From positions 1 through 46,356 of the forward strand of contig JAGQYO010000028.1 in assembly GCA_020435995.1 (NCBI GenBank): DNA of 46,356 nucleotides. The letters are read 5' to 3'. A program made the position numbers and the translations under genes. The notes below the pieces were generated by a model that saw nothing but the letters and a program-made list of their open reading frames with translations, ran no database searches and was not told where the DNA came from. Below are positions 42,948 to 46,356 of this stretch, piece after piece. The number at the start of each line of letters is the position of its first letter. The first letter of the stretch is position 1. This DNA comes from Flavobacteriales bacterium. GTDB lineage: Bacteria > Bacteroidota > Bacteroidia > Flavobacteriales_G > Salibacteraceae.

Positions 42948-44283
42948 CATTAACCGAGCTCAAATAGGTTTCATAAGTTTATTAAAAATCTCTGTTCCCA
43001 TCATGGTTGGTGGGCTTTCAATGACGTTGGTTAACCTCACCGACACAGCTTTTCTCGCCCGTCTTGGTGAGTCCGAACTCGGTGGAGCTGGCAATGCTGG
43101 CTTGCTGTTTTTTCTTTTGGTGGTAATCGGAATGGGATTCGCCACGGGTTCTCAAATTTTAATCGGTAGACGAAACGGCGAGCGCAAATATGAACTCATT
43201 GGGCACTTGGTGCAGCATTGCCTTTTGTTTTTATTGGTTTATGGCACCCTGCTCTATCTCATCCTGAGGTTTGTAATTGGCTATTTGGTTCCACATTTAG
43301 TGGACTCTGAAGATGTAGGAATTGTAATTGTCCAGTTTTTGGAAACACGCTCATGGGGTATTTATTTCAACTACATCAACTTGGCATTTATGATATTTTA
43401 TGTGGGCATCACCAAAACCCGCATTATTGGAATTGTAACACCTCTCATCTCCATCCTGAATATAGTACTTGATTACGGACTTATTTTCGGTAATTTGGGT
43501 ATGCCACAAATGGGCGTTGAAGGAGCTGCCCTTGCTTCAAACATTAGCGAAATGGCCGGAAGTATCTTGCTGCTCGCTTATACTTTCATCTTTTTCAAGA
43601 ACAGTGAATATCAATTGTTTCGAAAACATCCGATATCCATAGCCAGATACAAATCGATTTTTCAGCTTAGTGTGCCGATCATGATCCAAAATTTTCTGTC
43701 TATTACATCTTGGTTTGTGTTCTTTTCCATTATAGAGCACATGGGTGAAGCAGAATTAGCGGCGTCACATATAGTTAGAAGCCTTTATATGGTACTCATT
43801 ATCCCGGTATTTGCTATGGGCGATACTTCTAATTCCCTTACAAGCAACCTTATTGGACAAAAAAATGTCGGTTTGGTACTACCCATGCTCCGCAATATTT
43901 CCATTTTGGCCTTTGCTACCATGGCCTTGCTCCAACCTATATACTACGTTTTTGGAAAAAGTCTATTCCTGCCATTTACCTCAAGCGAGCAAATCATAGA
44001 ACTTGGCGATCCTGTAATGCAGGTTGTTTTTACTGCTCTATTTCCATTTGCCATCGCCATTATGGGATTTAGAATGATATCTGGCGCTGGTAAAACCTTA
44101 GTCGCGCTGCTAATCGAAGTGTTTGTGGTGTCTATTTATCTTTGTTTGGCTTGGTTCATTTCTACCCTACCTGGCATTCAGTTGTATCAAGTATGGTTGA
44201 TGGAATTCGTTTATTTTGGTTTGTTTTGCCTTCTTGTTTATGCCTATATCTGGAAGGGAAATTGGCGAGAATCTAATATTTAA
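42940..44283 (+). CDS. MATE family efflux transporter
   Basis: The 447-residue protein has 12 hydrophobic helices in two similar halves, with NLTDTAFLARLGESELGGAGNAG in helix 1-2 and SVPIMIQNFLS at the start of the second half. These are typical of NorM/DinF-type MATE antiporters that export cationic drugs or metabolites using Na+ or H+. The subfamily and substrate cannot be read. It overlaps the barrel gene by eight bases and is followed after seven bases by fmt, so all three are on one transcript. Confidence 0.92.
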   Translation: MSDINRAQIGFISLLKISVPIMVGGLSMTLVNLTDTAFLARLGESELGGAGNAGLLFFLLVVIGMGFATGSQILIGRRNGERKYELIGHLVQHCLLFLLVYGTLLYLILRFVIGYLVPHLVDSEDVGIVIVQFLETRSWGIYFNYINLAFMIFYVGITKTRIIGIVTPLISILNIVLDYGLIFGNLGMPQMGVEGAALASNISEMAGSILLLAYTFIFFKNSEYQLFRKHPISIARYKSIFQLSVPIMIQNFLSITSWFVFFSIIEHMGEAELAASHIVRSLYMVLIIPVFAMGDTSNSLTSNLIGQKNVGLVLPMLRNISILAFATMALLQPIYYVFGKSLFLPFTSSEQIIELGDPVMQVVFTALFPFAIAIMGFRMISGAGKTLVALLIEVFVVSIYLCLAWFISTLPGIQLYQVWLMEFVYFGLFCLLVYAYIWKGNWRESNI

Positions 44284-44290
44284 GTACATT

Positions 44291-45235
44291 TTGAGAATCA
44301 TATACATAGGAACCCCCGATTTTGCAGTTGCATCGTTGAAAAAACTGGTTGATGCTGGAAAAAACATTGTTGGGGTCATTACGGCTCCCGACAAGCCTGC
44401 GGGTAGAAATCAAAAATTGAAATACTCTCCAATCAAAGAATATGCGCTTAAAGAAGACCTTCATCTCCTACAACCTAGCAACCTAAAAGATGAAGCTTTT
44501 TTAGCAGAACTCAAATCCCTCAAGGCTGATTTGCAAATAGTGGTTGCTTTTCGTATGCTTCCCGAAGTGGTTTGGAATATGCCTCCTTTGGGCACATTTA
44601 ATTTACACGCCTCCCTCCTTCCCAATTACAGAGGTGCAGCACCCATTCATCATGCTATTATCAATGGAGAAACCGAAACTGGGGTAAGTACCTTTTTTCT
44701 TAAACATGAAATTGATACGGGAAACATCTTGCTTCAAGAAAAAGTTGACATTGCGCCAAGCGATAACGTGGGTATTTTGCATGACAAGTTGATGAACACT
44801 GGCGCCGACCTATTGCTAAAAACGGTGAACATGATCGAATCTGGCGATGTAAAACCCATACCGCAAGAAGAACTGGCCCACGGTGAGGAATTGAAACATG
44901 CGCCCAAAATATTCAAGCCGTTTTGCGAAATAAATTGGAATGCAGATGCTTCCAGCATTCACAACAAAATAAGAGGCCTTAGCCCATACCCATGCGCCTA
45001 TTGTACGGTAGAAATAAGCGGTGAAATACTCCAACTCAAGGTGTATACTTCTGAATTGGATCCAGAGAATACTTCCAATACAACCGTTCAAGTAGGAAAT
45101 ACCAAAAACCAACTTGGGGTAAGCAACAATGGAGGGACCGTTTGGCTCAAGGAAGTTCAAATACAAGGTAAAAAGCAAATGTGCATTGCCGATTTGTTGA
45201 ATGGCATTCGAGGTAACATTAAAATCATCTTATGA
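44291..45235 (+). CDS. fmt: methionyl-tRNA formyltransferase
   Basis: The best start is TTG 44291, giving MRIIYIGTPDFAVASLKKL, the standard Fmt N-terminus; no in-frame ATG lies close, and the longer frame starts inside the MATE gene. The 314-residue length is normal. Catalytic residues are N104 and H106 in FNLHASLLPNYRGAAPI and D142 in HEIDTGN, and a C-terminal OB-like tRNA-binding domain begins near residue 205. The enzyme formylates Met-tRNAfMet using 10-formyl-THF. It lies in an otherwise envelope-related operon. Confidence 0.94.
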   Translation: MRIIYIGTPDFAVASLKKLVDAGKNIVGVITAPDKPAGRNQKLKYSPIKEYALKEDLHLLQPSNLKDEAFLAELKSLKADLQIVVAFRMLPEVVWNMPPLGTFNLHASLLPNYRGAAPIHHAIINGETETGVSTFFLKHEIDTGNILLQEKVDIAPSDNVGILHDKLMNTGADLLLKTVNMIESGDVKPIPQEELAHGEELKHAPKIFKPFCEINWNADASSIHNKIRGLSPYPCAYCTVEISGEILQLKVYTSELDPENTSNTTVQVGNTKNQLGVSNNGGTVWLKEVQIQGKKQMCIADLLNGIRGNIKIIL

Positions 45236-45648
45236 AAGCACGGAACACTTTTTTAATATGTATCATATTTCTAGGTTTAGCGAACACTAGCTTCGCTCAA
45301 AATTTATTTGACGCCGCCAACTTTACACCTGATAGCCTCAACGAAAATGTAACTGTACATCAAATGTGCTCTGATCGGCATGAAACGAGTTATCTCATTT
45401 GGGTGAAAGATTCAGTGAAACCACACTACCATGCGAAACACACCGAATTGATTTATGTGCTTCAGGGAGAGGGACTGTTTTATCTAGGTTCTGAAACAAT
45501 GGTCATAAAAAAAGGAGATTATTTAAGAATTCCAGAAGGCCAAATTCATTCCTTCAAAACGACTTCTCAGGCAGAAGTGAAGGTGATTTCGGTACAAACA
45601 CCCGAATTTTTAGGTCAAGATCGCATTTGGGTAGACCACCAAAAGTGA
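45232..45648 (+). CDS. secreted single-domain cupin protein
   Basis: The 138-residue protein has a signal peptide (to residue 22, SFAQ) and one cupin barrel. The metal ligands are H65, H67 and E72 (PHYHAKHTELIYVLQG) and H106 (IPEGQIHSFK), a complete cupin motif pair. It is therefore a periplasmic or secreted metal cupin, which is less usual than the cytoplasmic sugar-isomerase kind. It overlaps fmt by four bases (ATGA) and ends the operon that began at 41254. The function is unknown. Confidence 0.87.
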   Translation: MKARNTFLICIIFLGLANTSFAQNLFDAANFTPDSLNENVTVHQMCSDRHETSYLIWVKDSVKPHYHAKHTELIYVLQGEGLFYLGSETMVIKKGDYLRIPEGQIHSFKTTSQAEVKVISVQTPEFLGQDRIWVDHQK

Positions 45649-45704
45649 GTTTTTGGGCGAAAACCTCGCTGAAATGCCCGTCAGGCCTGCAAAAGATGGC
45701 TAGG

Positions 45705-45736
45705 TTATCAACAAATGGCCATTTTTATTAACAAAT
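45705..45736 (+). promoter_or_regulatory. direct repeat TTATYAACAAAT pair upstream of the HU gene
   Basis: TTATCAACAAAT (45705-45716) and TTATTAACAAAT (45725-45736) match at 11 of 12 bases and are 20 bases apart start to start, two helical turns. A perfect palindrome AAATGGCCATTT (45713-45724) sits between and overlaps the first copy. This looks like a protein-binding site, roughly 100 bases upstream of the HU start. Confidence 0.35.
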
Positions 45737-45829
45737 AGGGGCTTTTCGGGCTGCATGCCTTTATCCGTGTGGTTTTTTCAGTTTAATTTGATTCACGAAT
45801 TAATTATTAACTATAAACAATTACTCACA

Positions 45830-46102
45830 ATGAACAAGTCGGAATTAATTGACGCGATGGCTGATGGAGCCGGAATTTCTAAAGCTGATGCTAAAAGAGC
45901 TCTTGATGCTTTTATCGGTGCTACATCTGCATCTTTGAAAAAAGGTGGTAGAGTTGCTCTAGTAGGTTTTGGATCTTTCTCTATTTCTAAGAGATCTGCT
46001 CGTACAGGTAGAAACCCACAAACTGGTAAAGAAATCAAAATTGCTGCTAAAAATGTAGTAAAGTTCAAAGCAGGTGCTGAGCTTTCTAGTGCAGTGAACT
46101 AA
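45830..46102 (+). CDS. HU-family DNA-binding protein
   Basis: The 90-residue length from ATG 45830 is exact for HU. The N-terminal helices are [28 protein letters not shown] cut over residues 1-28. The beta-arm bears the signature [21 protein letters not shown] (about 46-66) with the tip proline P63. HU dimers bend and constrain DNA and organise the nucleoid. A longer frame from 45755 adds 25 residues with no family match and is rejected. The gene appears monocistronic and ends at a strong terminator. It could be any HU/IHF paralog; a specific symbol is not given. Confidence 0.94.
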   Translation: MNKSELIDAMADGAGISKADAKRALDAFIGATSASLKKGGRVALVGFGSFSISKRSARTGRNPQTGKEIKIAAKNVVKFKAGAELSSAVN

Positions 46103-46126
46103 GAATTTCTTACTTCAAAAAAATGA

Positions 46127-46161
46127 GGCCCTCTATCACAAGTGATAGGGGGTTTTTTTTT
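46127..46161 (+). terminator. Rho-independent terminator after HU
   Basis: CCCTCTATCAC, loop AA, then GTGATAGGGGG form an 11-base stem with one imperfect pair, followed by nine T residues. It lies about 25 bases after the HU stop codon. Confidence 0.88.
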
Positions 46162-46253
46162 ACCCTAAATTCTAATCATATCTTATTTTGAACCGTCGCT
46201 TAAAATCTTTACTTTGGTTGCCCTTAATATGATAATAAACAATTCGACAATTT

Positions 46254-46356
46254 ATGGGTAAAGGAGATAGAAAATCTGGGAAAGGAAAACGATTCAAGGG
46301 ATCATACGGCAACACAAGAAGACCTAGCAGAGAAAATAAAACCCAAGAAGAGTTAA
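46254..46356 (+). CDS. THX-like small ribosomal protein (bTHX), 3' end outside window
   Basis: From ATG 46254, 34 codons are open to the end of the window with no stop. The N-terminus MGKGDRKSGKGKRFKGSYGN is typical of the THX family: GKGD at residues 2-5, then basic residues, then (K/R)GSYG and RRPSRE. THX is a tiny basic peptide bound in the 30S head. Family members run to about 25-50 residues, so only a few codons should be missing. It follows the HU terminator by about 90 bases, so it has its own promoter. Confidence 0.7.
   Translation, partial: MGKGDRKSGKGKRFKGSYGNTRRPSRENKTQEEL

Noticed and set aside
45705-45733. DnaA-box-like sequences TTATCAACA and TTATTAACA as an origin of replication
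   Set aside because: Each departs from the DnaA box at a key position, there are only two, and no AT-rich unwinding element or dnaA gene is near.

Overview
The window reads as chromosomal DNA of a Bacteroidota bacterium, most likely a member of the Flavobacteriia/Cryomorphaceae-Crocinitomicaceae type. The signs are: gliding-motility genes gldF and gldG; type IX secretion (T9SS) sorting domains of types A and B; a PorP/SprF-type protein next to an OmpA-type protein; a short 287-residue primary sigma factor; a long-form (485 residue) glyceraldehyde-3-phosphate dehydrogenase; and repeated Bacteroidota-style -7 promoter boxes (TAnnTTTG) close to start codons. No rRNA, tRNA, CRISPR array or transposase was seen.

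Layout. 1-840: a lone VOC protein between integron-like core sites, then a 315-base gene-free stretch. 841-7510: CPA2 antiporter; HxlR regulator divergent from an NTF2-like protein and a DsbA-like lipoprotein; Dps; and a DoxX/small CxxC protein/pirin/OsmC operon, which together look like a redox and stress block. 7591-10058 (minus): lysC-lysA. 10216-13659: gldF-gldG-DUF4340. 13758-19776: housekeeping genes dnaN, dapF (minus), HtrA/DegP, primary sigma factor, GAPDH.

19814-26578 (minus) is a tightly overlapping six-gene operon: FAD/NAD(P) oxidoreductase, beta-barrel protein, membrane polyferredoxin, MORN/YwqK repeat protein, DPM1-like glycosyltransferase and a processive membrane glycosyltransferase. 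It couples a redox chain to glycan or lipid glycosylation, fits no pathway I know, and is the best candidate for an undescribed system. A beta-barrel gene diverges from it across a perfect inverted repeat.

27667-38014 (minus): a JmjC/cupin_8 protein, then an operon of two tandem giant PKD-repeat T9SS type B proteins (1452 and 1451 residues) and a GLPGLI-like protein. 38149-41209: PorP/SprF and OmpA/PD40, divergent from the giant pair and probably part of its secretion or anchoring. 41254-45648: operon of a PCMD-like T9SS type A protein, beta-barrel, MATE transporter, fmt and a periplasmic cupin. 45830-46356: HU and the start of a THX-like ribosomal protein gene cut by the window end.

Several starts were revised from the longest possible frame using homolog N-termini, signal peptides and promoter positions (lysC, gldF, gldG, DUF4340, dapF, htrA, the FAD oxidoreductase, the upstream giant PKD gene, fmt, HU, the DsbA-like gene and the 100-residue CxxC protein). 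All functions are assigned by reading motifs by eye; no database search was run.
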